This document shows positions 36,848-46,106 of a DNA stretch of 64,000 nt, piece after piece (within the stretch, counting starts at the first letter, position 1; the number at the start of each line of letters is the position of its first letter). Origin of the DNA: Rhodovulum sulfidophilum DSM 1374. Its GTDB lineage: Bacteria; Pseudomonadota; Alphaproteobacteria; Rhodobacterales; Rhodobacteraceae. The position numbers and the translations under genes were made by a program. The DNA lies in contig NZ_CP015418.1 of assembly GCF_001633165.1 (NCBI RefSeq), positions 2,604,001 through 2,668,000 of the forward strand. The letters are read 5' to 3'. The notes under the pieces were generated by a model that saw nothing but the letters and a program-made list of their open reading frames with translations, ran no database searches and had not been told where the DNA came from.

Positions 36848-38371
36848 ATGCGTCGCCTGGCCGATCTTCCCTTCCTGGTGATCCTGATGGGGATCGGGGC
36901 GCTGGCGATGTTTCCGCCGGTCGTTCTGGCCCTGGCCGAGCGCGACTGGGAGACGGCCCGCGCCTTCTTCAATTCGGGTCTTCTGTTCTTCGTTCTGGCG
37001 GTGCTGATCGGGCTGTCGACCATCAACCGGCCGGTGCAGAATCAGGCCCGCAGCCACCTGCTGGCGATGCTGGGCTTCTACACCTTGCTGCCCTTGATGC
37101 TGGCGGTGCCGGTCTCGGAGGCGGTCGGAGATACCAGTTTTCTCAACGCCTATTTCGAGATGGTCTCCTGTCTGACCACGACCGGGGCGACGCTGTTCGA
37201 CAGCCCCGAACGGCTGTCCCCGGGGGTTCATCTCTGGCGGGCGACGGTCGGATGGCTGGGCGGCTTCTTCGTCTGGGTGACGGCGATCGCGATTCTCGCG
37301 CCGATGAATCTGGGCGGGTTCGAGGTCACGGCCGGGACCGGCGGCATCGCGGGCCGGATCGGCTCCGAACGCGGCGAGGTCAGTCCCGCCCACGATCCGC
37401 GCGAACGCCTGCTGCGTTTCGCCCATCAGCTTGCCCCGGTCTATATCGGGCTGACGGCCACTCTCTGGGTGCTGATGGTGGTGGCGGGCGAGGGGCCGCT
37501 GGTCGCGGCCTGCCATGCGATGTCGGTGCTTTCGACCTCGGGGATTTCGCCGGTCGGCGGGGTCGCGGGTGGCCAGAGCGGCGTCCCGGGCGAGATCATG
37601 CTGTGGGGCTTCATGGTCTTCGCGATCTCGCGGCAGATGTTCATGTTCGATTTCCGCCCCGAAAGCTGGCGCAGGCTGAAGGCCGATCTCGAATTGCGGA
37701 TGGGCGTCGGCATCGCCTGGGTGGTGACGGTCTTTCTGTTCGCCCGGCACTGGGTCGGCGCCTATGAGGTCGCGGCCGAGGAGAACGGCATGGCCGCGCT
37801 GCGCGCGCTTTGGGGGGCGATCTTCACCGTGACCTCCTACCTCACCACGACCGGATTCGCCTCGGTCGAATGGATCGATGCCCGGCAATGGTCGGGGCTG
37901 GCGACGCCGGGGCTGATTCTGGTCGGGCTCGCGGTCTTCGGGGGCGGGGTCGCGACCACCGCCGGGGGCGTCAAGCTGCTGAGGATCTATGCGCTCTACA
38001 AGCATGGCATCCGCGAGATGGAAAAGCTGGTGCATCCCTCCTCGGTCGGCGGCGCGGGCGCCTTTGCCCGTCGCATCCGGCGTCAGGGCGCCCAGATCGC
38101 CTTCGTCTTCTTCATGCTCTTCGCGCTGTCGGTGGCGGTGGTCATGGTGACGCTGGGGCTTCTGGGGCTCGATTTCGAGGCCTCGATGGTGCTGACGGTC
38201 GCCGCATTGACCACGACCGGTCCGCTGGCCGCGGCCGCGACCGACCCCCCGCTGTCCTATGCCGCGCTTGGCGATGGCCCGAAAATGGTGCTGGCCGCGA
38301 CCATGGTGCTGGGCCGTCTCGAGACCCTGGCGATCATCGCGCTCTTCAATCCCGAGTTCTGGCGCAAGTGA
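36848..38371 (+). CDS. trkH: Trk potassium transporter TrkH
   Basis: A 507-residue polytopic inner-membrane protein with about ten to twelve hydrophobic helices. Four pore-loop-like repeats with the selectivity-type pattern are seen: SCLTTTGATLF, SVLSTSGISPVGG, SYLTTTGFASVEW and AALTTTGPLAAA, the expected fourfold K+ pathway. It is three bases downstream of trkA, its regulatory partner. Together they form a complete Trk system. Confidence 0.95.
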   Translation: MRRLADLPFLVILMGIGALAMFPPVVLALAERDWETARAFFNSGLLFFVLAVLIGLSTINRPVQNQARSHLLAMLGFYTLLPLMLAVPVSEAVGDTSFLNAYFEMVSCLTTTGATLFDSPERLSPGVHLWRATVGWLGGFFVWVTAIAILAPMNLGGFEVTAGTGGIAGRIGSERGEVSPAHDPRERLLRFAHQLAPVYIGLTATLWVLMVVAGEGPLVAACHAMSVLSTSGISPVGGVAGGQSGVPGEIMLWGFMVFAISRQMFMFDFRPESWRRLKADLELRMGVGIAWVVTVFLFARHWVGAYEVAAEENGMAALRALWGAIFTVTSYLTTTGFASVEWIDARQWSGLATPGLILVGLAVFGGGVATTAGGVKLLRIYALYKHGIREMEKLVHPSSVGGAGAFARRIRRQGAQIAFVFFMLFALSVAVVMVTLGLLGLDFEASMVLTVAALTTTGPLAAAATDPPLSYAALGDGPKMVLAATMVLGRLETLAIIALFNPEFWRK

Positions 38372-38506
38372 GTTTGGAATGCTGCAAATTTCACCCCCGC
38401 CAGACGTTGAACAGGGGTGGAAACTCGGTAAACCTCCCTTCATACTCGCCCCCAGAGGGAGACGGCTGTCCGCCGACGGGCAGATAGACAACAAGGCAAA
38501 GAAAAA
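38372..38506 (+). promoter_or_regulatory. trkH-hfq gap with probable hfq promoter
   Basis: A 135-base gap. TTGAAC (near 38406) could be a -35. A purine-rich leader ACAAGGCAAAGAAAAA runs directly into the hfq ATG and provides a weak Shine-Dalgarno. No terminator for trkH is evident. Confidence 0.35.
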
Positions 38507-38740
38507 ATGGCTGCCGATAAGCAAAACCTGCAAGACGCGTTTCTTAACCATGTTCGCAAGACGAAGGTCCCGGTCACGATCTTTCTGATCAACGGGGTCA
38601 AGCTGCAGGGCGTGATCACCTGGTTCGACAATTTCTGCGTGCTGCTGCGCCGGGACGGGCAGTCCCAGCTGGTCTACAAGCATGCGATCTCGACCATCAT
38701 GCCCTCGCAGCCGATCAACCTTTACGAAGGTGAGGATTGA
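38507..38740 (+). CDS. hfq: RNA chaperone Hfq
   Basis: A 77-residue Sm-like hexameric RNA chaperone, the usual short alphaproteobacterial form. [20 protein letters not shown] is Sm1 with the proximal-face residues; [19 protein letters not shown] and [10 protein letters not shown] (Sm2, the KH motif) follow. The acidic C-terminus is very short. hflX overlaps its stop, as in many proteobacteria. Confidence 0.98.
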   Translation: MAADKQNLQDAFLNHVRKTKVPVTIFLINGVKLQGVITWFDNFCVLLRRDGQSQLVYKHAISTIMPSQPINLYEGED

Positions 38741-40026
38741 GCCCTTCCGAAGCGGAGGGCTCCGAGCCTCGCATCACCCGCGCCTGGGTGCTGCATCCCG
38801 ACATCGCGTCGGACCGCGAGCGCCGGGATGCCGGCCCCGCGCTTGAAGAGGCCGTGGCACTGGCGGGCGCGCTTCCCGATCTCGAGGTCGTGGGCGCCGA
38901 GACCGTGCCGCTGGCCCGGCCCCGGGCCGGCCATCTTTTCGGGTCGGGCAAGATCGACGAGCTGAAGGAGAGGCTGGGCGAGGCCGAGGTCGACTTGGTG
39001 CTGATCGACGGGCCGGTCAGCCCGGTGCAGCAGCGCAATCTGGAGAAGGCCTGGAAGGTCAAGATCCTTGACCGGACCGGTCTGATTCTCGAGATCTTCG
39101 CCGACCGGGCGCGGACCCGCGAGGGTGTGTTGCAGGTCGAACTTGCCGCACTCAGCTATCAGCGGACGCGGCTGGTGCGGGCCTGGACCCATCTCGAGCG
39201 CCAGCGGGGCGGGTTGGGATTTGTCGGCGGCCCCGGCGAGACCCAGATCGAGGCCGACCGCCGCGCCATCGACGAGGCCATCACCCGGATCCGGCGGCAG
39301 CTGTCGAAGGTCGTCAAGACCCGCGACCTGCACCGCGCCGCCCGGCGCAAGGTGCCGTTCCCGATCGTGGCGCTGGTGGGCTATACCAATGCCGGCAAGT
39401 CGACGCTGTTCAACCGGCTGACCGGGGCCGAGGTGCTGGCCAAGGACATGCTGTTCGCCACGCTCGACCCGACGATGCGGGCGGTTGCGCTGCCGACCGG
39501 GCTCAAGGTGATCCTGTCCGATACGGTGGGCTTCATCTCGGACCTGCCGACCCAGCTGGTCGCGGCCTTCCGCGCCACGCTGGAAGAGGTGCTGGAAGCC
39601 GATCTGGTCCTGCATGTGCGCGACATCGCCCATCCCGACAGCGAGGCCCAGGCCGAGGATGTGCGCGCGATTCTCGTCGATCTGGGCGTGGCGCGCGAGA
39701 CGCCGCAGATCGAGGTCTGGAACAAGACCGACCTGCTCGATCCCGAGCGCCGCGCCGCGACCGAAGCGGCGGCCGCGCGCCATGACGAGGTCGCGGCGAT
39801 CTCGGCCTGGACCGGGCAGGGCGTCGGACCGCTGCTCGAGGCGGTGACCGAGCGTCTCGACGCGGCGCGGCAACGCCGCGACTTGCATCTGGCGCATGAC
39901 GACGGACGCCGCCGCGCCTGGCTTTACGAGCAGGGCATTGTCGAGGGCGAGGTGCCCGACGATGAGGGCTCGACGCTGACGGTCAACTGGACGGCGCGCC
40001 AGGAACAGCGCTTCCGCAGCCTCTAG
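38737..40026 (+). CDS. hflX: Ribosome-associated GTPase HflX
   Basis: A 429-residue GTPase that splits stalled ribosomes. The start is TTG 38737, overlapping the hfq stop; AAGGTGAGG lies just before it inside hfq. The N-terminal HflX domain includes [12 protein letters not shown], then [40 protein letters not shown] marks the domain join. The G domain has G1 GYTNAGKS (215-222), then DTVGFI (G3) and NKTD (G4). Coupling to hfq suggests a shared transcript. Confidence 0.94.
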   Translation: MSPSEAEGSEPRITRAWVLHPDIASDRERRDAGPALEEAVALAGALPDLEVVGAETVPLARPRAGHLFGSGKIDELKERLGEAEVDLVLIDGPVSPVQQRNLEKAWKVKILDRTGLILEIFADRARTREGVLQVELAALSYQRTRLVRAWTHLERQRGGLGFVGGPGETQIEADRRAIDEAITRIRRQLSKVVKTRDLHRAARRKVPFPIVALVGYTNAGKSTLFNRLTGAEVLAKDMLFATLDPTMRAVALPTGLKVILSDTVGFISDLPTQLVAAFRATLEEVLEADLVLHVRDIAHPDSEAQAEDVRAILVDLGVARETPQIEVWNKTDLLDPERRAATEAAAARHDEVAAISAWTGQGVGPLLEAVTERLDAARQRRDLHLAHDDGRRRAWLYEQGIVEGEVPDDEGSTLTVNWTARQEQRFRSL

Positions 40027-40124
40027 CGGTCAGGTGACGCGGCGCAGGCGGATCTTCGGCAAGGAAATCTGAACTTCTGGCATTCAGGGTAGCGGGCAAA
40101 TCACGCGCTCAGAACGAGGTGCCG

Positions 40125-40979
40125 ATGACCCTGCTGCGAAACCGCGCTCCGGCGCGGGTCCTTGCCTTTGGCTTCTGGCTGGCGCTTGTCTGTTTCCTCC
40201 GTGTCGCGGCAGCCGAGCCGGTGTCGCTGATCGGGGCGGGCGGTCTTCTGCAGCGCGGGGGGGCCTCGGGGCCGCTTCTGACGCAGATGCGGGGGCCGTT
40301 GCTGGGGCCGGGGCCCGAGGGCGCGCCGGGCCGTGTCTCGGGGGCAAGTGGTGCCAGCCTGTTTGCCGGGCGGGGCGGGGCAAGCCTCTTTGCGACCTAT
40401 CCGGTCCGGGCGCAGCAGATGGCCGAGCCCGGGCCAGCCGCGCAGGTCGCGCCGCTTCGTCCGGGGGGCGGCAATGCGGCTTTGGCCGAGGGTATCCGGA
40501 TTCTGATCGGCCGGGCCGAAGCGGGGCGGATGGACTATGATGCGGTTCAGCATGGCGCCAAAATCCGGCCGCCGGGGCCTCCGACCCGGCTGACCATCGC
40601 CGAGATCTACAAGTGGATCGCCGAGACCCCGGGCCAGCCGCATGCGATCGGCCGGTATCAGTTCATTCCCGACACGCTGCGCCGCCTTGTGGCCGAGCTT
40701 GGGCTTGACGAAAAGACACGGTTCTCGGCGCCGGTTCAGGACCGCCTCGCCGATCTTCTGCTCGAAGAGGCCGGGCTCAGCGCCTTCGGGGCAGGAGAGA
40801 TGAAGCGCGAGGCCTTCATGCACAACCTCTCGCGGATCTGGGCCGGGCTGCCGACGGCCAGCGGTCGGTCCTACTATCATGGTGTCGCGGGGAACCGGGC
40901 GACGATGACCTGGACGCAGTTCGAGGCGGCAATGTCGCGGATCGCGCCGGGACCGGGAGGGACGCAGAAGGACGGCTGA
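40125..40979 (+). CDS. Exported phage-lysozyme-like (lambda R / GH104-type) protein
   Basis: A 284-residue protein. ATG 40125 follows GAGGTG; an in-frame GTG lies six bases upstream. Residues about 9-30 are a signal peptide (FWLALVCFLRVAAAEP). A Gly-rich linker follows (to about residue 120). The C-terminal domain reads LIGRAEAGRMDYDAVQ, then HAIGRYQFIPDTLRRLVAELGL, FSAPVQDRLADLLL and LSRIWAGLPTASGRSYYHG. This order matches the lambda endolysin transglycosylase family (AxGRYQ, FSPxxQD, IWASLPG). It probably cleaves peptidoglycan in the periplasm. No holin or phage genes are nearby. Confidence 0.65.
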   Translation: MTLLRNRAPARVLAFGFWLALVCFLRVAAAEPVSLIGAGGLLQRGGASGPLLTQMRGPLLGPGPEGAPGRVSGASGASLFAGRGGASLFATYPVRAQQMAEPGPAAQVAPLRPGGGNAALAEGIRILIGRAEAGRMDYDAVQHGAKIRPPGPPTRLTIAEIYKWIAETPGQPHAIGRYQFIPDTLRRLVAELGLDEKTRFSAPVQDRLADLLLEEAGLSAFGAGEMKREAFMHNLSRIWAGLPTASGRSYYHGVAGNRATMTWTQFEAAMSRIAPGPGGTQKDG

Positions 40980-41050
40980 ACGCGGGCGTGCCCGCGGCCG
41001 GTGCTGCGGTCGTCAGAGGCAAAGGCTCCGGAGCCGTTTCCGCCGGGCGC

Positions 41051-41072
41051 GCATGCTCTATGGAGAGCATGC
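41051..41072. repeat. Perfect 8-bp inverted repeat
   Basis: GCATGCTC and GAGCATGC separated by six bases. No T run follows. It could be an operator or a small RNA hairpin; the flanking DNA has no clear gene. Confidence 0.4.
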
Positions 41073-41597
41073 CGAAGCGGCCCCCTGCATCATGGTGCAC
41101 GCTCGCGAAAGGTCGCGGTTCTGGTTCTGTGCTCGGACACCCTGCCTTTGCGAGATCCCGAAGCGGGCCGAGCTGAGGGTGTGGCGTCGAACATGCGCCT
41201 GACGCTTTCGGGTCTCTTGTCCCTTGGGCTGTGGCCTGCATCGGTGCGCGTCGCTCGGGAAATCGCAATCATCTGTCGAGTTGCAGAGGCCTTTTGGACA
41301 AGACCTGCCTGTTGCCGCCCGTCACGGCAGAATGCGATCGATACGGCGGTTGCCGGAAAGCAGCTCACCATCGCGGCCGCCCTGTGCGAAACGCGCCCGG
41401 TCGGAGGCTTTTCGCGATCCGACGCGGAAAACGCTAAGACAATGGCCCCGCGCTTCAGAACGACCCCGGCGGTTCATCGCCTTCGGCGCCGACGGCTGGC
41501 AAAGGCCTCGCGGCGATTGCATTCGCGCGCCGGATCAAGCCGCTTACGCCCCGAACGCCTCGCGGCCGATCCGCCCCGGCACGAAGCGGTAGGACGT

Positions 41598-41622
41598 GCC
41601 AGGGCTCGGTTCGTGCCCTGGC
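41598..41622 (-). terminator. Hairpin after the penicillin-acylase gene
   Basis: GCCAGGGC / GCCCTGGC, an 8-bp stem with a 9-base loop, 18 bases past the stop codon. No T run follows on the minus strand, so it is a weak terminator candidate. Confidence 0.4.
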
Positions 41623-41639
41623 GTCGTCTGGGGGATGGC

Positions 41640-44108
41640 TCAGCGGGATTTCGGGATCAGGTTGGTGATGCCGACCGCGGCGGCGCGGGCAAGGGCGGGA
41701 TCGAGCGTCATCGGGATATATTCGCCCCGACGCCAGAGTTCGCCGAGATCGTCGTAATGACGGCTCAGCGGATGGCCCGACTGTCCGGTCGAGATGATGA
41801 AGACCGAGCTGTCGGGGTCGGCGAAATCATAGACCGCGCGATAGCCCGCACCATGCAGATTGGCGAAGGGGAAAGGATCGGTGCCCTTGGTCAGGCCCCG
41901 GTTGAGCGTGTTGTCCCCGCCCGAGGTCGGCTGGCGGATGTTCACGATCCATTTCAGCAGCGGCGTCTCGCCCAGCACCGGATGGTCGTGCCAGGCCTGA
42001 TGCGCCTGTCCCCAGCGCAGCGATTCGAGCGAGCCGCCATAGGTTTCGGACAGGTACAGCAGCGCCTCGTCGAGCGACTTCCGGGCGATCTCGGTGCAGG
42101 TCTCGATCGCGGCCGACTGGCGGATGTCGCACCAGACCGAGGCGCCGTCGATGTCGCGGAACACCCGCTCGATGAACAGCGGCTCGACATGGGTGAATTC
42201 GCGCGCGAGCGGGCCGAGATCGTCCTCGATCAGGTCGCGCTGCAGAAAGCGCATCCAGGCGGCATAGATCAGCGGCTCGGGCAGATGCTCGTTCATCTCG
42301 CCGTTCCAGCCCGCCAGCAGTTCCAGCGCGCGCTGGCGCCGCCTTTCGGGGCTGCCCGCGGGTGCCGCTTCGCCGGTGAACCACAGATCCTTGCCGACCA
42401 GCGGCAGCAGCGAGCGCGCGGTGAAGGAGACGGTGTCGAGCTGGGCCTCGATGAAGCTTTCGCGGGTATGGACCTTGCGGGTCTCCATCAGCCGCTTCCA
42501 GCGCTGGATCCGCTGGCTGTCGCCCCAGTCGAAGCTGACATGAAGCGGAAACGGCCGGTCGACCAGCTTGTTGTTGGTGTTGCCGAGAATGCCGCCCGCG
42601 GGATCCCTGAAGCTGGGATTGGCGGCATAGTTCAGCCAGCCCTGCCAGCGGTTTTCTTCCTTCCAGCCGGGCTGGGGCAGGCGGCCCTTGCTCTGGTTGC
42701 CGGCCATCCGCCGGGGCATTGCGCCGATCATCTGCAGTGCGATGTTGTCGGCATCGACCAGGGTCAGGTTCAGCGAGGGCGCGACGAAGAACCGACCGGC
42801 CTCGATCGCCTCGTCGACGCTTTGCGAGCGCATGACCTGCATCGCCGCGCTGATCGAGGTGTCGGCGCCGCTCAGCAGCGTCCAGCCCAGCGCCGCGACA
42901 TGGCCGGGCGGGGTGATCGAGGCCAGGTCGTAATGGGTGCCGGGCAGGACCGGCCCGTTCTCGGTCCAGCGCAGCGTGATGGTGACCGGTTCGGCATCGG
43001 CGACCTTGATGATGCTGCGTCGGGTCTCGAAGGGGCGAAAGCCGTCGGGGGTCCGGTATTCCTGCGGGTTGTCGGGGTTCAGCTGTTCGAGGAACACGTC
43101 CTGATCGTCGAGATAGGAGGTGGTGAGCCCCCAGCCGAGTTTCGCCGAGCGGCCCGACAGGATGGTGGGGATGCCGGGGATCGTGCCGCCGATCACCCCG
43201 CCGGTCGACAGCTCGAGCCGCGCGAGATACCAGATCGAGGGCGCGGAAAAGCCCAGATGCGGGTCGTTGGCCAGAAGCGTTCCGCCCGCGGCCGAGCGTT
43301 TCGGCGCGGCGGCCCAGGCATTCGAGGCGCCGGCGAAATCGGGTCCGAGGAAGGGCGAGAGCGGGCCTTCGGCATAGCGCGCCAGCGGCGCCGAGGAGGG
43401 GATGACCCCGGGGGCGAGGTCGGCATAGTCGGGCAGGGCCGCCAGCCCCGGTCCGGGCGCGTCGGGCAGGATGTCCTTCACCCGCTCGGGCTCCATCAGC
43501 AGCGAGACCCGGGCCCGCAGGACCTCGGCATCGAGATGCGAGGACAGCCGCACCCCCATCAGCTTGACCAGCGCGATCGAGTCGGCGGGCTGCCAATAGG
43601 CGATTTCCGGCCGGAACAGGAAGAATTCGGGCGCGCCACGGCCACGGGCCTCGGTGTTCACGGTCTCGATCCAGGCATTGACGCCACGGGAATAGGCCTC
43701 GAGCGCGGCCAGGGTCTGCGGGTCCTGGGCATCGACCGAATCCTGCGCGAGCCGGTAGAGGTCGAGCCGCCGCATCAGCTCGTCGATCTTCATCGTCCGG
43801 GCCCCGAACAGCTCGGACAGGCGCCCCTGGACCGTCCGGCGCAGCACCGTCATCTGCCAGAGCCGGTCCTGGGCATGGGCGTAGCCCAGCCCGAAGAAGA
43901 CGTCCTCGTCGGTCTTGCCGAAGATATGCGGCACGCTGGAATGGTCGCGCACGATCTCGACCGGGGCGCTCAGCCCGTCGACCACGTGGGTGGCGCTGTA
44001 ATCGGTCAGCGAGCGCGAGGCGAGATAATAGACCCCGCCGATGCCCAGAGCGGCCAGGATCACGACGGCGGTGAAGATCCGCAACAGCCAGCGGAAGAGA
44101 TGGGGCAT
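41640..44108 (-). CDS. Penicillin acylase family Ntn hydrolase
   Basis: An 822-residue exported amidase. ATG 44108 follows AGGTG and is followed by one hydrophobic segment (LLRIFTAVVILAALGIGGVYYL), a signal or anchor. PVEIVRDHSSVPHIF and FGLGYAHAQDRLWQM are alpha-chain motifs. GASNAWAAAPKRSAAGGTLLANDPHLG has the nucleophile Ser that becomes the beta-chain N-terminus. GNTNNKLVDRPFP and GQSGHPLSRHYDD complete the family. Substrates could be N-acyl amino acids or acyl-homoserine lactones; sequence alone does not decide. It is divergent from a dehydrogenase gene. Confidence 0.9.
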   Translation of the reverse strand: MPHLFRWLLRIFTAVVILAALGIGGVYYLASRSLTDYSATHVVDGLSAPVEIVRDHSSVPHIFGKTDEDVFFGLGYAHAQDRLWQMTVLRRTVQGRLSELFGARTMKIDELMRRLDLYRLAQDSVDAQDPQTLAALEAYSRGVNAWIETVNTEARGRGAPEFFLFRPEIAYWQPADSIALVKLMGVRLSSHLDAEVLRARVSLLMEPERVKDILPDAPGPGLAALPDYADLAPGVIPSSAPLARYAEGPLSPFLGPDFAGASNAWAAAPKRSAAGGTLLANDPHLGFSAPSIWYLARLELSTGGVIGGTIPGIPTILSGRSAKLGWGLTTSYLDDQDVFLEQLNPDNPQEYRTPDGFRPFETRRSIIKVADAEPVTITLRWTENGPVLPGTHYDLASITPPGHVAALGWTLLSGADTSISAAMQVMRSQSVDEAIEAGRFFVAPSLNLTLVDADNIALQMIGAMPRRMAGNQSKGRLPQPGWKEENRWQGWLNYAANPSFRDPAGGILGNTNNKLVDRPFPLHVSFDWGDSQRIQRWKRLMETRKVHTRESFIEAQLDTVSFTARSLLPLVGKDLWFTGEAAPAGSPERRRQRALELLAGWNGEMNEHLPEPLIYAAWMRFLQRDLIEDDLGPLAREFTHVEPLFIERVFRDIDGASVWCDIRQSAAIETCTEIARKSLDEALLYLSETYGGSLESLRWGQAHQAWHDHPVLGETPLLKWIVNIRQPTSGGDNTLNRGLTKGTDPFPFANLHGAGYRAVYDFADPDSSVFIISTGQSGHPLSRHYDDLGELWRRGEYIPMTLDPALARAAAVGITNLIPKSR

Positions 44109-44188
44109 GGCGCACCTGTTGTTGACGCCTCGGATGAGGCCGTTAGGTAAGAGAAAAAGACGTTTCATGCAACGAGCGGAGGAGCCGC

Positions 44189-45061
44189 ATGGCACGGGTC
44201 GCATTTCTGGGTCTTGGGGTAATGGGCTATCCGATGGCGGGACATCTCGCCGCAGCGGGCCATGAGGTCGCCGTTTACAACCGGACCGCCGCCAAGGCCG
44301 AGGACTGGGGCGCCCGTCATGGCGGCCGGTCGGCGCCGAGCCCGGCCGAAGCTGCGGAGGGGGCGGATCTGGTCATGGCCTGCGTCGGCAATGATGACGA
44401 TCTGCGCGCGGTCTGCGAGGGCGAGAGCGGTGCTTTTGCCGGGATGGCGGCGGGCGCGGTCTTCGTCGACCATACCACGGTGTCCTCGATGGTGACCGAA
44501 GAGATGGCGGCGCTGGCCGAACCCCGCGGGATCGCCTTTGTCGATGCGCCTGTCTCGGGCGGTCAGGCGGGCGCCGAGAACGGCCAGCTGGTGATCATGT
44601 GCGGCGGACCCGAAGAGGCCTATGCCAAGGCCGAGCCTGTGATGGCGGCCTATGCGAAGCTCTCGAAACGGATGGGCGGGACCGGCGCCGGCCAGCTGAC
44701 CAAGATGGTCAACCAGATCTGCATCGCGGGGCTGGTGCAGGGTCTGTCGGAGGGACTGCATTTCGCCGAGAAGGCCGGGCTTGACGGGCGCGCGGTGGTC
44801 GAGGTGATCGGCGGCGGCGCGGCCGGCAGCTGGCAGATGATGAACCGCTATCAGACCATGCTGGACGACGAGTTCGACCATGGCTTCGCGGTCGACTGGA
44901 TGCGCAAGGATCTGGGCATCTGTCTGGCCACCGCCGACCGCACCGGCGCCAGCCTGCCTGTCACGGCGCTGGTCGACCAGTTCTACAAGGACGTCCAGAA
45001 GCTGGGCGGCGCCCGCTGGGATACGTCGAGCCTGATCAAGCGCTTGCGGGCGATGGGCTGA
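44189..45061 (+). CDS. 3-hydroxyisobutyrate dehydrogenase-family oxidoreductase
   Basis: A 290-residue NAD(P) enzyme of the beta-hydroxyacid dehydrogenase family. ARVAFLGLGVMGYPMAGHL is the nucleotide-binding motif, FVDAPVSGGQAGAENGQLVIM the substrate-binding block, and GAGQLTKMVNQICIAG contains the catalytic Lys. The substrate could be 3-hydroxyisobutyrate, tartronate semialdehyde or succinic semialdehyde/glyoxylate; no neighbour decides this. ATG 44189 is preceded by GGAGGAG. Confidence 0.87.
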   Translation: MARVAFLGLGVMGYPMAGHLAAAGHEVAVYNRTAAKAEDWGARHGGRSAPSPAEAAEGADLVMACVGNDDDLRAVCEGESGAFAGMAAGAVFVDHTTVSSMVTEEMAALAEPRGIAFVDAPVSGGQAGAENGQLVIMCGGPEEAYAKAEPVMAAYAKLSKRMGGTGAGQLTKMVNQICIAGLVQGLSEGLHFAEKAGLDGRAVVEVIGGGAAGSWQMMNRYQTMLDDEFDHGFAVDWMRKDLGICLATADRTGASLPVTALVDQFYKDVQKLGGARWDTSSLIKRLRAMG

Positions 45062-45218
45062 TCCCGTCGCGGGTCCTGCTCAGATCGGGCACCGGGACAA
45101 TTCTGCCGAAATTCCGGGCAGGTGCCCAGGGAAGCTGCCCGGGGCGGCCCGGCCGCCCTTGCGCAGGGCGGCGTCTGTTTCCATGATCGCGTCCGAAAGC
45201 GGGAGTGGCGCGATTCCA

Positions 45219-46106
45219 ATGAACGAGACCAAGGCAAGGCCCCGGCTGGGCCGAAGCGAGGCGGCACAGGGGTATTTCCTCGTGGCGCCTCCCTTCCTCT
45301 ATGCGCTGCTGCTTTTGGCGGTGCCGCTGGCGGCCATCCTGCTGTTCAGCTTCTGGAGCCAGGATTACCTGACGCTCGACACCACGCTGACGCTCAAGAA
45401 CTACCGCGAGGCGTTCTCCGATCCGCTTTACGGTCAGCTTCTGCTGCGCTCGCTGCTGATCTCGGGGGCGGTGACCGCGGCGACGGTGCTGACCGCCTTT
45501 CCGATCGCCTATTTCATCTCGTTCAGCGTGCCGCCCTCGCAGAAGTCGATGTGGATCTTCCTCATCACCATCCCGTTCTGGTCCTCCTATCTGATGCGGG
45601 TGTTTCTGTGGAAGGTGATCCTTGGCTATAACGGCGTGCTCAACACCACGCTGAGCGGGCTTGGCATCATCGACGAGCCGCTGAGCTTCATTCTCTACAA
45701 TGCCAATGCGGTGGTGATCACCCTGGCCCATGCCTATGCGCCCTTCGCGATCCTGCCGATCTTCGTCGCGCTCGAGAAGATCGACCGCTCGCTGCTCGAG
45801 GCCAGCCGCGATCTGGGCGAGAGCCGGACGATGACCTTTCTGCGGGTGACGCTGCCGCTGGCAATGCCGGGGGTGGTGGCGGCGGTGCTGATCGTCTTCA
45901 TCCCGACCATCGGCGACTATGTCACGCCGCGTCTGGTCGGCGGGCCGGACGGGCTGATGATCGCCAACATGATCCAGACCCAGTTCCTGAAGCTCAACAA
46001 CGCCCCGATGGGGGCCGCGCTGGCGGTCTTGGCCATGGCGATGGTGACGGCGGTCGCGGTGCTGTTCCTGGTTCTGAACCGCCGCTACCTGAGGGGACGG
46101 AAATGA
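45219..46106 (+). CDS. ABC transporter permease, spermidine/putrescine type (PotB-like)
   Basis: A 295-residue permease with about six helices. ATG 45219 has GGGAG 13 bases upstream; ATG 45183 is in frame but without a site. The coupling (EAA) loop is LLEASRDLGESRTMTFLRVTLPLAMPG. YLMRVFLWKVILGYNGVLNT is typical of PotB. It is followed with overlap by the second permease and then the ATPase. No periplasmic binding protein gene is adjacent. Confidence 0.88.
   Translation: MNETKARPRLGRSEAAQGYFLVAPPFLYALLLLAVPLAAILLFSFWSQDYLTLDTTLTLKNYREAFSDPLYGQLLLRSLLISGAVTAATVLTAFPIAYFISFSVPPSQKSMWIFLITIPFWSSYLMRVFLWKVILGYNGVLNTTLSGLGIIDEPLSFILYNANAVVITLAHAYAPFAILPIFVALEKIDRSLLEASRDLGESRTMTFLRVTLPLAMPGVVAAVLIVFIPTIGDYVTPRLVGGPDGLMIANMIQTQFLKLNNAPMGAALAVLAMAMVTAVAVLFLVLNRRYLRGRK

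Larger units (their letters stand above)
40980..41639. other. 660-base gap without a recognisable gene
   Basis: Frames on both strands give basic, motif-free text. The gap contains a perfect inverted repeat (41051-41072) and a GC hairpin next to the acylase stop. A short string FGADGWQ (about 41495) recalls phosphohexomutases but cannot be extended. It may be a decayed region. Confidence 0.45.

Noticed and set aside
31732..38683. Two very long minus-strand frames (over 1100 codons each) opposite ntrY, ntrX, trkA and trkH
   Set aside because: The plus-strand genes have all catalytic motifs; the antisense translations are low-complexity (HQR-rich) and unrecognisable.
41480..41590. Phosphohexomutase remnant suggested by FGADGWQ
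   Set aside because: Only seven residues match and none of the three frames extends the similarity.
41001..44150. Open frame of about 1050 codons antisense to the penicillin-acylase gene
   Set aside because: It is the mirror of a well-conserved gene; translation is Arg/Gly/Ala/His-rich with no motif. Long antisense frames are expected at this GC content.
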